Made by a program: the position numbers and the translations under genes
Shown here: positions 12,669 through 23,455 of the stretch, piece after piece
Layout: every line of letters begins with the position of its first letter
How positions within the stretch are numbered: position 1 is the stretch's first letter
The notes under the pieces: model-generated
Database searches by the model: none
The model's input: only the letters and a program-made list of their open reading frames with translations
Told to the model about the DNA's origin: nothing
Origin: Astrothelium macrocarpum
Lineage: Eukaryota > Ascomycota > Dothideomycetes > Trypetheliales > Trypetheliaceae
Direction of reading: 5' to 3'
DNA: 64,000 bases
NCBI GenBank assembly: GCA_021030915.1
Contig: JAGEMR010000059.1
Span: forward strand, 110,205-174,204

Positions 12669-13719
12669 AGAGCTGGGCCCTACTAAAATCCGAATGTTGC
12701 CCGTTCGGAAGCGCGAAATTCACCATCGAGAACATTGCCATTGGATCTTGATCGATGAAAAAGTTTCCGAGCACAGCAACAGGGATCATGAACTACAAGT
12801 TCAAAATCAGTTAAAGATCTACTATTTCCAGCAGTCAAAGACAATCACCCAGTACCTGATTGTACCACACGAAGACAGCATCCAAAGTACTGCAGACATC
12901 CGCAGCATGATGACTATCATCAAAAGCGAACTGGAGTCTTGCAAAGACGCTTTTGACCGCCTCACAGTACTTCATTCTTATCGTCTCTTTACGAGATTGA
13001 GGTCGAAGCGTTCGATCGAACCGATTAAATCGGTGACTTCGAAGGCTGCCAGATGGATCTAAGCTTTGGGTGGGCAAGTTAACTTGACCGACGAAGCATA
13101 TTCTTTCAACGGTCGGTCGGGACATAAGATGACAACAGCGATAAGGGAACACAAAAGGTTAGGGGCATTATTCCTTTGAAGGACAACAGAAAAAACCCCG
13201 TAGGCAAGAATTGAGAAAGCCGTTCATCACTGCCAGCATGTTTATGTATCATTCGTTGTGAGAAAATATAGTAAGGATGATTTGCGCAAATAAAGTCATC
13301 GCCTCTCAAGACGACTCAAGAAATCCGATGCTTTTACGCGAGACTCACAATTCTCTTGGCGGTCAATCGGATTGGCTACCTTTGAAGCAAAGCTGCGGCA
13401 GTTTCAAATTTCCACAGTGCACTTCCTCGTCGTATGCCATCATGCTGATATTACCAGCAAGGCATGCATCCACTGATCTTTGAAAATAACTGAGAGCAGT
13501 ACTTGATAACGTGTTGAGGAATCACGCGCCAACCCGCTTCACCCAGTCGGATTATTCCCCTTTTGGTATGGTTTAGATCTCTCCTAGACCCCAAAATAAC
13601 CCCTGATCTTGCGCACAGGACAGCCCCACTCCCTCCTCGGCAAGCCTAAGGTATTCCTTTGTTTCAGTCGCGTTCGACGACAAGTTTCGCTCTCGGCTTT
13701 TCTGAAGAGTCTCTACAGC
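12669..13719. other. no supported gene; one open frame of unknown status
   Basis: A plus-strand frame at 12625-13062 is open for 145 codons but begins at an internal ATG inside the ankyrin debris and resembles no family I know. It is charged and slightly coiled-coil-like in its middle. The rest (13063-13719) shows no coding pattern. Confidence 0.3.
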
Positions 13720-14215
13720 ATGGAAGCTCCTCTTAAAGCGCGTTCTTTTTCATCAAGCGACTTAGTGTCCGTTGCAACTTCGGATTCTCCGGGCCAATCG
13801 ATTTTCTGGTCAAGCGAAAGTGAAAGCGACATCTGGGGTTCTGCGACATCGGATAGTTCTCGACGGTCGCTCTTCTCAGTTAGTGATGGAACTTCTATAG
13901 AGACTACTGCGGGGCCTACTGGTAACTTGATCTCGAAATACTTGGCTGATAATATTGACAATTACTGACACATCGCCAGCGTCTCCATCTCCAAGCGGTA
14001 CCACGGCTATGCAGGCTACGTCTATGCCATCTTCACAGAGTCCAGCGTCATCTTTAGTAGCTCCTTCTCCGACTTCGTCTTTGCCTCTCTCTTCTCCGAC
14101 TTTGAGTGCGTCGCAAACGAGCATTAGTAATGGTGCGGGACTGAGCGCTCATGTTGGTGTTCAGGACTTTCTCTTGGTTTTGGTAGTTTTCAGAATTCTA
14201 CTTCACAGGTTTTAG
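13720..14215 (+). CDS. small Ser/Thr/Pro-rich protein with GPI-anchor-like C-terminus
   Basis: Exons 13720-13921 and 13980-14215 join in frame across a 58-nt intron (G|GTAACT ... CGCCAG, branch-like TACTGAC), giving about 145 residues. Serine, threonine and proline dominate, with acidic DSSRRSLFSVSD-type stretches early and TSMPSSQSPASSLVAPSPTS later. The end (SNGAGLSAHVGVQDFLLVLV and a short tail) resembles a GPI-attachment signal: small residues, spacer, then a hydrophobic tail. No N-terminal signal peptide is seen at this start, so this may be the 3' part of a larger or decayed wall-protein gene. A stretch at about 14660-14880 has similar Ser/Ala/Pro composition but contains a stop. Confidence 0.4.
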
Positions 14216-15654
14216 CGCCATGTGTTGGGGCGTTCTCGCTATTGTACCACTGAGTGGAACTTTATGGTATGGCTGACCTTGAGCTGCGCGCTCAGATTTT
14301 TCACTTCGGCACTACTTTCGCAAGGTATCGTGCCCGTTTTGGCTGACGATTGATTGCAGATACCTTGCAAGTGATAGCCCATCAGCAAATTGTGAAGTCT
14401 GCCAGCTCAATCTCCCCGCTGTCCGACGTATCTACTACTTCTCCGGTTCTTGAAGCATGCAGGTAGCATTCACCCAAAAGCTCGTGATTGGCTTGATTCG
14501 GGCGTCTAGCAACCGGTGTTTCCTAGCCTACAAGAATATAAATGATCACTGGGCGACTTTATGCGGGTGCTGCACGAATACAGGCCCACGCTTGGTAATG
14601 AGTTGTTACTCGTTGGTGATAGATTACAAATATTACTCAAAGCCATGGCTGGCTCACCCGTCGAGCGCTAACCTCGACTGACGATGCAAAACGTATCACT
14701 TCAGGCCCTAGTACTTTATCCGCAGCAGGGCATATTCCAGCACTTTCTCGGTCTTCGCCGTAAGGTCGCGCTGCATCTAATCCTACGCATATAGCTTTGG
14801 CACCTCCTGCATCATCTCCAACGTACCTCATCTTTGTCGACAAAAGCCCTGACAAGTCCGTGCTCCTCGTCTTCATAAACAACGGCGCATTGACTTAGTC
14901 GGCCGAGGTTTCTTTCTCGGGATTCATGGCGATCGCAGTATTAGCGTGGGTCAGCGTGCAGGGCAGCACTTTTGCACCCATACTTCGATGGTGTTGTCAA
15001 TTCATCGGTTGCCGTTAAGACTGTCATTAGTGTGGAACAGGCTCCCGGGCGTTGAGTGGAACTTGTAGCATGCCGGCTATCGTGCAGCTGCTGCTTGAAC
15101 GCACTGCATATTGTGGTGATATAGGATCAGCTAGCTGTACGGCTTGCCAAAGCCTACGCCCTTGCACGTCCTCCAGTATCTACTATTCGCAATGCTCTTG
15201 AGAAGTAGGGAACGGAATGCATTACGCTTTGGGGGGGGGGATTTATGTCGAAGTGTAACTCCACATTCTATTTACTACTTTTGCATGTTGTGATCCGGGA
15301 TCAGTCGATGCGTTAATAGCAAATTGTCGTTCCACACATGCTTTAGTGCACATTGTAACAAGGTGCAATCACCTACCTATATAGCCATTGGCCACGCCGC
15401 TTCGACGTCCGCTTTTCAGATGAGCACAACACGCCAAATCGACCATCACGAAAAAGGGCCGTCTGGTCGTTCTACATAGTAGTAAGCTCCATGTATCACA
15501 ACGAAGCATCTACAGCTATCCGTCGGGCCATTATCATCCCCGGAAAACAGATGCAACCTTTCCCTGTGCCAGAATTGTGCGTTGTTCATGACGACACAAG
15601 CTTTTCCAGAAAAGCGGTTAGAGCCGAACTTTTCATCTCATCCAGCACATCGAT
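14216..15654. other. gene-poor stretch with Ser/Ala/Pro-rich remnants
   Basis: At 14660-14880 one plus frame reads SGPSTLSAAGHIPALSRSSP, a stop, then a further Ala/Pro-rich piece. It looks like debris of a low-complexity coding sequence. The remainder shows no gene. A run of nine G lies near 15232-15240. Confidence 0.35.
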
Positions 15655-16026
15655 ATGGACCAACAGGTAAGACTACAATGGTCACAAGGGAGCCGGAGCC
15701 GACCCTTTAGAGCGTTTGTGCCTTCTCACTCTCTCCCTCGACTGTTTCTTTTAGCTAGCTACATCATCATCGTCGCATTCCTGTTACCAGGAGCCAGCAG
15801 GTCTCTCTATTTAGCCGCGTACTTGGTGCTGCTCCTGTGCCCAATCAGATACCAGATTAATGGGAACGGCTGGTCGCCCTTCGTCGCAGGTTACTACCGT
15901 CTGGCCAGTCCGCTGGACAGTGGTTGGTATCTGCGGTTCCTAGGAGTGGCGCGGCTTTTTAGGCGTGGCTTTTTAGGCGTAGAGTGGTGCGGCTGGGAAG
16001 GTTTGATGAGGAATCTGGTGACATAG
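15655..16026 (+). CDS. small hydrophobic ORF, unrecognised
   Basis: An open frame of 123 codons from ATG. A basic N-terminus is followed by two hydrophobic segments (LFLLASYIIIVAFLLPGA and SLYLAAYLVLLLCPI) and a Trp/Gly/Arg-rich tail. A strong donor (CAG|GTAAGA) lies four codons after the ATG, so the frame may be partly intronic or a broken first exon of a membrane protein. I recognise no family. Confidence 0.25.
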   Translation: MDQQVRLQWSQGSRSRPFRAFVPSHSLPRLFLLASYIIIVAFLLPGASRSLYLAAYLVLLLCPIRYQINGNGWSPFVAGYYRLASPLDSGWYLRFLGVARLFRRGFLGVEWCGWEGLMRNLVT

Positions 16027-17180
16027 TTAGTGAAGGGGAAAGGGTCTGTTGCTGAGATTTGCTCCTTTAATGATGGTTGCTTCTGATGCGGTAGGTGTGC
16101 ATCGTAGAATGAGATGTTTTAGGTTAGTGCGTCCATAATCAAGCACGACGTAATCATGAAAATCTAGTAGCATGGCCGTGGCCAAAAAGGGTCAAAGCTT
16201 ACAGACACCTTACTCTTGATACCTATTATCCGCATAGCAGTAGCTACGAGACAAAGTTAATGCGAAGCTGACATGTAGAATTTTACAGGTTTTTCCTATT
16301 AGCAAGATGACTTGGCGAGATACTCCGGTATAAAGTCTGCAACCCCTATAAAATTATGGACTTAGATGATCCCCCTTGCAATATTAATCCTCTAGTGAGG
16401 TTTACTGCAGATACTATTACCTTCTCCTTTCCTCTAAATTTGGAGCCCAATATAGGCTCGACTTCGATCATGTCGTGTCAGAGAGCAAAGCGAAAAAATC
16501 GCGGAGATTTAACAGTGCTGTCCTGATAATGATCCTCCAATGGCCCTCACCTAACTTATACTTATCAAGCTAGTCATCTGTTTACTAACGCACCATAAAA
16601 ACCCAAAAAATCATTTTCGAGTGAAATCAACGTGGCGAGCTACTTCGCATCTTTGGTCCTCCGCGCAAGGTACATGCTCGAACATTTGCTGATATCAGGG
16701 TCGATTTTATGTTGTTGAAAGAAATAGCTTACACCATCTGAGAGCCGTAAAGGGATATTGATAGTTGTAGAATTGGATAGATGTCGCAATATTGGATACG
16801 TACTCTTAGCTACTCATTTCCAACTATATTCATTGCATTCCCACTTTGGTTCTGCGAGTCCAGTGTATCGCCGGTGAGCGCGGCATGAATTTCTTGATTG
16901 ATCTTTGCTGTTGAACATGGCAAAGCCGGATTGGAGATTGAAAAGTCACATTATATTTTAGGACAGATCAACGACTTGGTCGTAGAATCATCACGTAGGT
17001 ATACAGAACCGCAGCTACCCATCCTTTTCTAATAGCACCCTACATTGGCTACCTTGAAGTCTAACTTCTTTCAAACTCCCATGCATATGCATAGTCATAT
17101 TTCTCCCGCCCATTACTCGATCAACACTGATCTCGGCCTTCAGACTGACCGGTTTCAATTGGCACTGAAGTCACTCTATT
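16027..17180. other. non-coding, no feature seen
   Basis: A/T-leaning sequence, dense in stops in all frames that I checked. No repeat or RNA gene was recognised. Confidence 0.4.
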
Positions 17181-17181
17181 T

Positions 17182-17218
17182 TAAAAAGAAAAGAAAAGAA
17201 AAGAAAAGAAAAAAAGAA
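17182..17218 (+). repeat. (AAAAG)n purine microsatellite
   Basis: Five or six tandem AAAAG units followed by an A-rich tail, directly left of an inverted repeat. Confidence 0.9.
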
Positions 17219-17342
17219 ATCATGTCTTCCAGACTCTAACGACAAACTGTTTTGCAACCATCTGGTGCGGGCGCTTTTTTTTTTTTTGCCAGCACCAGAT
17301 GGTTGGGAAACAGTCTGTCGTTAGAGTCCGGAAAAGATGATA
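17219..17342. repeat. inverted repeat with about 54-bp arms around a T13 run
   Basis: The left arm (17219-17272) and the reverse complement of the right arm (17288-17342) match over about 54 bases with roughly 7 differences. Both contain CTCTAACGACA and CAACCATCTGGTGC. The 15-bp spacer is GC plus thirteen T. It could be a small fold-back element (MITE-like) or a stem-loop; no target-site duplication is obvious because the left flank is a microsatellite. Confidence 0.8.
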
Positions 17343-17720
17343 ACTGTACATGGGGCGGTGAAAGTCTCAGCTTGACTAAATGCAAAAGAAAAATTCAACG
17401 TAGAGCTAGGAAAGAACACGTTTAGCCATCATGGGGCTGATTACTGTCAGCGCTTTGTCTTCTTAAAGCTTTCTATAGAAGTCTGACAGGCGCACGAAAC
17501 TTTTCACTGTAATATATGTCTTCAACAGAATTGGACAACGATAATCGATGCAATAGGGTTCTGTTACATGAACATATGCCACCGGTTTTGTACTCCATCC
17601 TATGTTCTTTTCAAGTACCAAAGGCGCACGGGGATCGTTATGAGATTCTTCAACACGATTTGCCGAGAACCCAATATATTCCTCTTGGGCTTCTTGTCGT
17701 AAGCGGTTGATGCCTCTACC

Positions 17721-17972
17721 ACCATGGCTATATATTGGTAGGGCAGTAAGATGGTGAACGTGTTTGAACATGACGACGAAAAATCTTTATTTGACAAAGA
17801 GAGTCTTAACAAGATGATTCATAAGTATTTTATCTGATCTAAAAAGCATTGTGAACCAGATAAAACACTTATAAATTATCTTACAGAAGCTCTTTTTGTC
17901 AAACAAAGATTTTTCGTGGTCATGTTCAAACACGCTCACCACCTTACTACCCTGCCAATATATAGCCATGGT
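17721..17972. repeat. long inverted repeat, 116-bp arms, both arms coding-like
   Basis: The left arm (17721-17836) and the reverse complement of the right arm (17857-17972) align end to end without gaps around a 20-bp spacer at roughly 85% identity; the differences are mostly transitions. Read outward-in on each strand, both arms encode the same peptide, around VFEHDxEKSLFDK and then Lys-rich sequence. The right (minus) copy keeps CAG where the left copy has TAG. This suggests two inverted copies of one short coding or transposon-derived sequence. I cannot name the family. Confidence 0.75.
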
Positions 17973-19266
17973 AACGTGCTTCACTCGATTTTCGTGCCCT
18001 CGTGCCATGTTCATGTTGAGCATAGGGCCGATATGAACCGCCATGATGATGGCACCTCCTATAATCTGCTCTGTTACGTCAACAACACCCCAAATCCACC
18101 CAGCCCGCCTCTTATAAACATCAGATACCGTAGATATCCCTACCGAGCTTGGATCAAGATGTTGTATTGTACTTGGAAACCGAGGGACTTCCTATGCCTG
18201 ATTTGGCGTTATATCCAAAGGAGAGCCTTGTGGTTGACTTGGCGCTCTTTGAAAAACCTGGGGATGCCAAAGATCCCGATACCCTCTGGGTCCCCTTGGG
18301 TTGGGCAACCGGACTGAGTACTGGCCGGGTTTTGAAATCCGTTTTCGACCATGGTGGAGAACCATATTTTGCAGCATAGCTGCAAGATCGTTTACCTGGC
18401 ACGACCAAAGAAGGGTTTCGGGGCGAGGGTTCATTATCATGGGGTCGCGAAAACTCTCTAATTGCCCCGCTCTCTATTATATATCTATCATCTGCCACTG
18501 AGCGCAGAAGAGAATCATGTAGATTGATCTGTTGACGAGAATGTTGTTGTCCATAATGGCGAAAATACCGATGAAGACACCAACCAAGGTTTGACCTAAC
18601 GAAGAAAGCAAGCCCTCCTTGTGTTAATCACAACGACCTTGAGCAACTAGAGTTCGTGGTAGGGATCTTGAGATATGGGGAAAATAAGCTTAACAACTTG
18701 CTACTAATGGAACAGAAGGAGTAGATCGACAATTCATCAACGGAAAATGTTGAAAATTGAAGAAGTCTAGAAATTTTTGGGGTGCGGTACTTACATATAT
18801 AGCGCCTGAGCTGCTGACCCATTTCCTAGCTCAGAAAACATGAAGCTCACGCATGGCAGTGAAGCTCCCCTAAACTGCTGAAATGAAACACCAACACCAA
18901 CTAAGACAAGCCGCTCAGACTGGCTGTAGATTACCGTGTGCTTCTGCAAATAATTACAAATAGCTGCAAACTGATGACACACGTCACGCGGAGCGGATTG
19001 CCTCACACCATCAACATTTGACTATCAACAAAGTGATGGCTGGCAGAAAGGACATGAGACATAGTGCTTTTTTAAAAGAAATTGCATGAAGCATAGGTTT
19101 TACTAAATATCATCATTTGAGTTTCATTGACCATAATGACTTCTCTCATACCAATTTGAGTCAGGGCTTTTTCTAATGTAGGGGGAGAACGGGGAGGCTC
19201 CCTCTGAAGTACTCTACGGTTCACAGGGCAATTCACTGTAACAGTATTGACGTTTTGGCTTCCACC
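17973..19266. other. gene-poor stretch with an unrecognised open fragment
   Basis: A plus-strand frame at 18149-18379 (76 codons, MDQDVVLYLETEGLPMPDLA onward) has coding-like composition but matches nothing I know and has no supported splice partners. Nothing else between 18380 and 19266 looks coding. Confidence 0.3.
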
Positions 19267-20736
19267 ATGAAGCATTTTACTCGATGTCGCGACTGGTATA
19301 TGAGGAAAAGAGCAGGCGCGAAGATTAGGCGGTTGATGGAGATGGCTGCAAAGGCATTGAACATAACTTCCTTTCCCGAAGTAGAGACATCAAGAGAAGA
19401 TCAAGACGAAGGGAAAACTTTGTCATTCACAAGCAAGTCGCAACGACGTGTGCAAACCCCGCAAGCAACGGACGAAGCAGGATTGTCAGGATCGCAACCG
19501 CACAGTAACGCTGATGCTGGCAACAGTTTCGGAGATATTGTCCAAGACAATACCGAGACCATGTCGCAAAATCCCGCAAAAGGAGTGTATAGCGAAAGAG
19601 GTCCTCAAGTTCTCCTCGCTAATGACGGTATGGCCAACTGCTTTGCTTTGCTACTCTCTTCCGACATAGTAAATCAAGTCAGAGAAAACAAGGAGCTCTG
19701 TGAGAAGGTCTCTACCATGGAAACTCAATCTTGAGCCTTGTAATACCACGTGATGATGGCAGAGCATGAGAGCTTGCAAATGGATGCAAAGCTTGCAGAG
19801 CTCCATAGACAGTAGGATGACCAGAGCCGGGGACAGATCTGTTATAGAGAGGAAGTTGAAAAGAATATATCCGCCACAGTCGCTCTCAAGAACGATTGCG
19901 ATAATAATCTTCATAACTTAAAGAACAGACTTCTGGATGTGCGGGAAGAACTGCAGACATTATCCTTTGCGAGCAGAGTGTACGCGGGAGCATTTTACAC
20001 TTGTCTCGCTCGGCCCCTTCGAGATTTTGGATTGCTCGTTGATGAGGAAAAGCAAGAAAGGAGAAAGCTTCCAACGCAGAGACGCTCCGCTTCACACGAT
20101 CAAGAAGGGCCTCGCACTCGAGTGCTTGAAGAAGACAGAGACTCAGAGCGAAGCATCGTCCATCCAAGCGCGAGCGAATTATTCTCGGGATACATCAAGA
20201 ACGATTTGTTTGCCAAGGGAGATAAGCTCGCCAAGATCCGAGAAGGGTTCGATAATTTACCTGGCCAACACATACGTAATAGAGCAAAGTATCTAGCACA
20301 AATAGCCCGCGGAGAACATGCCGGCGATGTTGTCGATCTAGACCTATATTATGTCGACTGCAAACGATGTATCACCGGCGTACTTATCAAAGCAGAAGCC
20401 GAATATGACGAGGCCAGGAAACGTGCCCGTGCGATGGGAGTACAGCATTATCGCTTCGATGAATCTTTATTCTTGAATTCTCCCAATGATGGCTATCCCG
20501 ATGAGCTAGAAGCGCAGATGAAGGAAGGTGTTGATCGGGAATTCATCGAGCTTTGGTTAGGAGAATTGGGGCAACGGGAGGATGACGCTTCAACTGCAGT
20601 CCCAGAAATAGATGAATGGGACTCATTTTCTGTCGATATTTCAGATAGCATCAGCGTGGAGGCAGAAGGCCGGATGAGAAAGAAGATTGATTCTTGGCGT
20701 GAGAGAATGGAGCGATTTCGATCATCCGAGTCGTAG
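19267..20736 (+). pseudogene. coiled-coil protein gene with three in-frame stops, probably dead
   Basis: One frame runs from ATG 19267 to TAG 20736 and is broken only by TGA (19732-19734), TAA (19741-19743) and TAG (19813-19815). Coding composition continues across all three, and each stop is one C-to-T change from CGA, CAA or CAG. The N-terminal part is basic then Ser/Gln-rich. The middle is a charged coiled coil (EHESLQMDAKLAELHRQ and on). The C-terminal part (from 19939, 265 codons) is acidic with ELFSGYIKNDLFAKGDKLAK and ends in a Ser/Glu-rich tail. An alternative is a 108-nt intron, 19708-19815, that would remove all three stops, but its donor (GTCTCT) is poor. Family not recognised. Confidence 0.55.
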
Positions 20737-20956
20737 ATAGTTGTGATTGTTATTTGAGTATGGGAATACATGAATCAAGACTGTTTGCCAAGCATTTCGC
20801 CCACTGCCACTAGCCCTACGCTGTACGTACCACCTTAAACTCCAGGTGCCCTACGTTAATATTGACCCAAGTGCGCGTGAATCACCAATCTAGTGTACAC
20901 AGAAAGTTCATTGACTACCTACCTTTCCCCCCGCCTAACAAATCCCCTCAAAAACA

Positions 20957-23138
20957 ATGACGGAACCAGTCAAGGATGGTGTTGTCCTGCCACTGACCGA
21001 ACAGAGCAGCGGAAACGCAGCGGCTTCAGCTACAGCCGGAACCGAAGGTCAAAATTTACATCTCGATGAGGTTTGTTTACAATCAAACATCCAAATAGCA
21101 CAATTGAAGACTGACTTCCCCAGGAAACCGGCGAGCGTGTTTCTAAATCTGAACGTGAGCTACTTAGCGACCATACATTGAATTAACGGCTAAATTCTTC
21201 AATGAAGTCAAGAAGCGTCAGAAACAACGACAGCTTGAAGCCAAAAGAGCAGAGAAGGCCGCTGCCGTACCCCCAAAAACTCAAAAGGCCACAAGTGCGG
21301 AAGATGAGGAGAAGGAGCTCACCCCAAATCAATACTTTGAGATCAGAAGTCGCGCGATTAACAAGCTTCGCGAATCCCACCAGCCAAATCCATATCCCCA
21401 CAAATTCCATGTTAACACCGATCTACGGGACTTCTTGAAAGAATACCAACACCTCAAGACTGGAGAGTTGCGCAAGGATGTCGAAGTGAGGATAGGAGCG
21501 AGGATATACACTAAACGTGCTTCGGGGGCTAATCTACGCTTCTACGATGTTCGCGCAGAGGGGGCAAGGGTGCAGATAATGTGCCAGTCTCAGGAATCAG
21601 CTAGCGAAATATCATTCGTTGACCAGCATGAACATCTTCGGAGAGGAGACATTATTGGTATCAAGGGATATCCTGGGCGGACAAACCCCAAAAATCGTGC
21701 CGAGGGTGAATTGAGCATCTTTGCCCAGGAGATTGTGCTTCTCAGTCCTTGTCTACATCAATTACCGGGAGAGCACTATGGCTTCAAAGATCAAGAGCAA
21801 CGACACCGAAGGCGATATTTGGATCTCATCATGAATGATCAGACCAGAAATACTTTCATAACACGATCTAAGCTGATAAGATATGTTCGAAGGTGAGACA
21901 AAATGCTCTCCATTGAGCACCGCCATTTTTCTAATGACGCGTGACTTTTCTAGTTTCTTTGATCAACGGGATTTCATCGAGGTCGAAACTCCTATAATGA
22001 ATCAGATTGCAGGAGGAGCAACCGCTAAACCCTTTACAACTTTCCACAATGAATACAAACAGGATTTGTTCTTACGAGTCGCGCCTGAATTGTATCTCAA
22101 AGAGCTCATAGTCGGTGGTCTAGAGAGAGTGTATGAAATAGGGCGACTTTTCAGAAACGAAGGTGCAGATTTGACGCACAATCCGGAATTCACAACATGC
22201 GAATTCTATATAGCATATGCCGGTAATTTCCAATGGTCACTCAACTTGGTAAACCAATGCTAAATTATCTGTACCAGATATGTTCGATATCATGAACATG
22301 ACAGAAGACCTAGTCTCAGGCATGGTCCACCATGTTACTGGTGGCTACAACACCACATACCACACACAAAATGGCGAGACATTTGAAATAAACTGGGCTA
22401 AGCCCTGGAAACGCGTGGAGATGATCCCGGCTCTTGAAGAAGCAACGGGTGAAAAGTTTCCACCTGGTGAAGAACTGCACACCAAAGAAACCAACGAGTT
22501 CCTCAGAGGCGTCCTTAAAAAAGTCAATGTCGAATGCACGCCACCAGTTACCAATGCTCGTATGATTGACAAGCTCGTTGGCGAGTTTATCGAAGAGAAA
22601 TGCATCAACCCGACCTTCATCACAGGACACCCCCAAATGATGAGTCCCCTCGCCAAATACCACCGCTCCGAGAAAGGTATATGCGAACGGTAAGACTTTT
22701 CATCTCAGCACCTTCTCCTTACCATTGACCCTCCTTTCATGTTCCATTACCTAACATCACTTCTCCACCAGCTTCGAAGCCTTCGTCGCCAAAAAAGAAA
22801 TCGTCAATGCATACACCGAGCTCAACGATCCCTTTGACCAACGTCTGCGTTTCGAGGAGCAGGCGCTGCAGAAAGCGCAAGGCGACGACGAGGCGCAACT
22901 CATCGATCACACTTTCCTCGACGCGCTCGAGCATGCCCTCCCACCGACTGGAGGTTTTGGCATGGGCATCGATCGCATGGTCATGTTCTTGACCGATAAT
23001 TATAGTATTAGGGAGGTGTTGACGTTTCCGTTTATGAAGGAGGAAAAGGAGAGGCAGAAGGGGAAGGTAGCGGCGGAGGTGGCGGGGGTAGAGGCTGAGG
23101 AAGGGGTTGCGGAGGATGTCCCGTTGGGAAAGAAGTGA
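20957..23138 (+). CDS. KRS1: cytoplasmic lysyl-tRNA synthetase (class IIb)
   Basis: Six exons: 20957-21070, 21124-21154, 21208-21892, 21954-22222, 22278-22689 and 22772-23138; all phases agree, giving 625 residues. It charges tRNA-Lys with lysine using ATP. A Lys/Ala-rich N-terminal extension typical of eukaryotic KRS (about residues 45-80) precedes an OB-fold anticodon-binding domain ([20 protein letters not shown], then the [10 protein letters not shown] region). The class II core follows: motif 1 around [21 protein letters not shown], motif 2 [20 protein letters not shown] and motif 3 [20 protein letters not shown]. The C-terminal tail is acidic and Ala/Val-rich. It is convergent with the BTB gene, about 317 bp away, and expected to be constitutive. 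I see no organellar targeting peptide in this start. Confidence 0.96.
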
Positions 23139-23455
23139 GAGAGATGCAATGCGCACATACTGAGCGAGTAGTTTGATGATAGGGTCATGTAACCTTCTTG
23201 AGCGCCGTGGAAGGAATGACTTTAGAGGATTTGCCCCATAGTGATGTTAGTTGACTTTGCCTACTGCAGGCAGATGATTCTCTAGACTAAAGATCGCTAT
23301 GAAGAGAACCAAAAGGTATCATTCAGCAATTTAGAAGCCTGATTAACATATCAGAACAAATCTGGTATCTCCCTTCCCCGACCAAAACTCCAAAACCCCA
23401 TCGCCAAAAAAACAAAGATCTTCCAAACCCTCTTCCACTTCCCCACCGCCTTGAC
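23139..23455. other. convergent 3' intergenic region (KRS1 / BTB gene)
   Basis: The 317 bases between two convergent stop codons hold no other gene. This must contain both 3' ends; no specific polyadenylation signal could be assigned. Confidence 0.6.

Noticed and set aside
18149..18379. Candidate secreted effector ORF
   Set aside because: No signal peptide and no cysteine pattern; the frame starts inside unrelated sequence.
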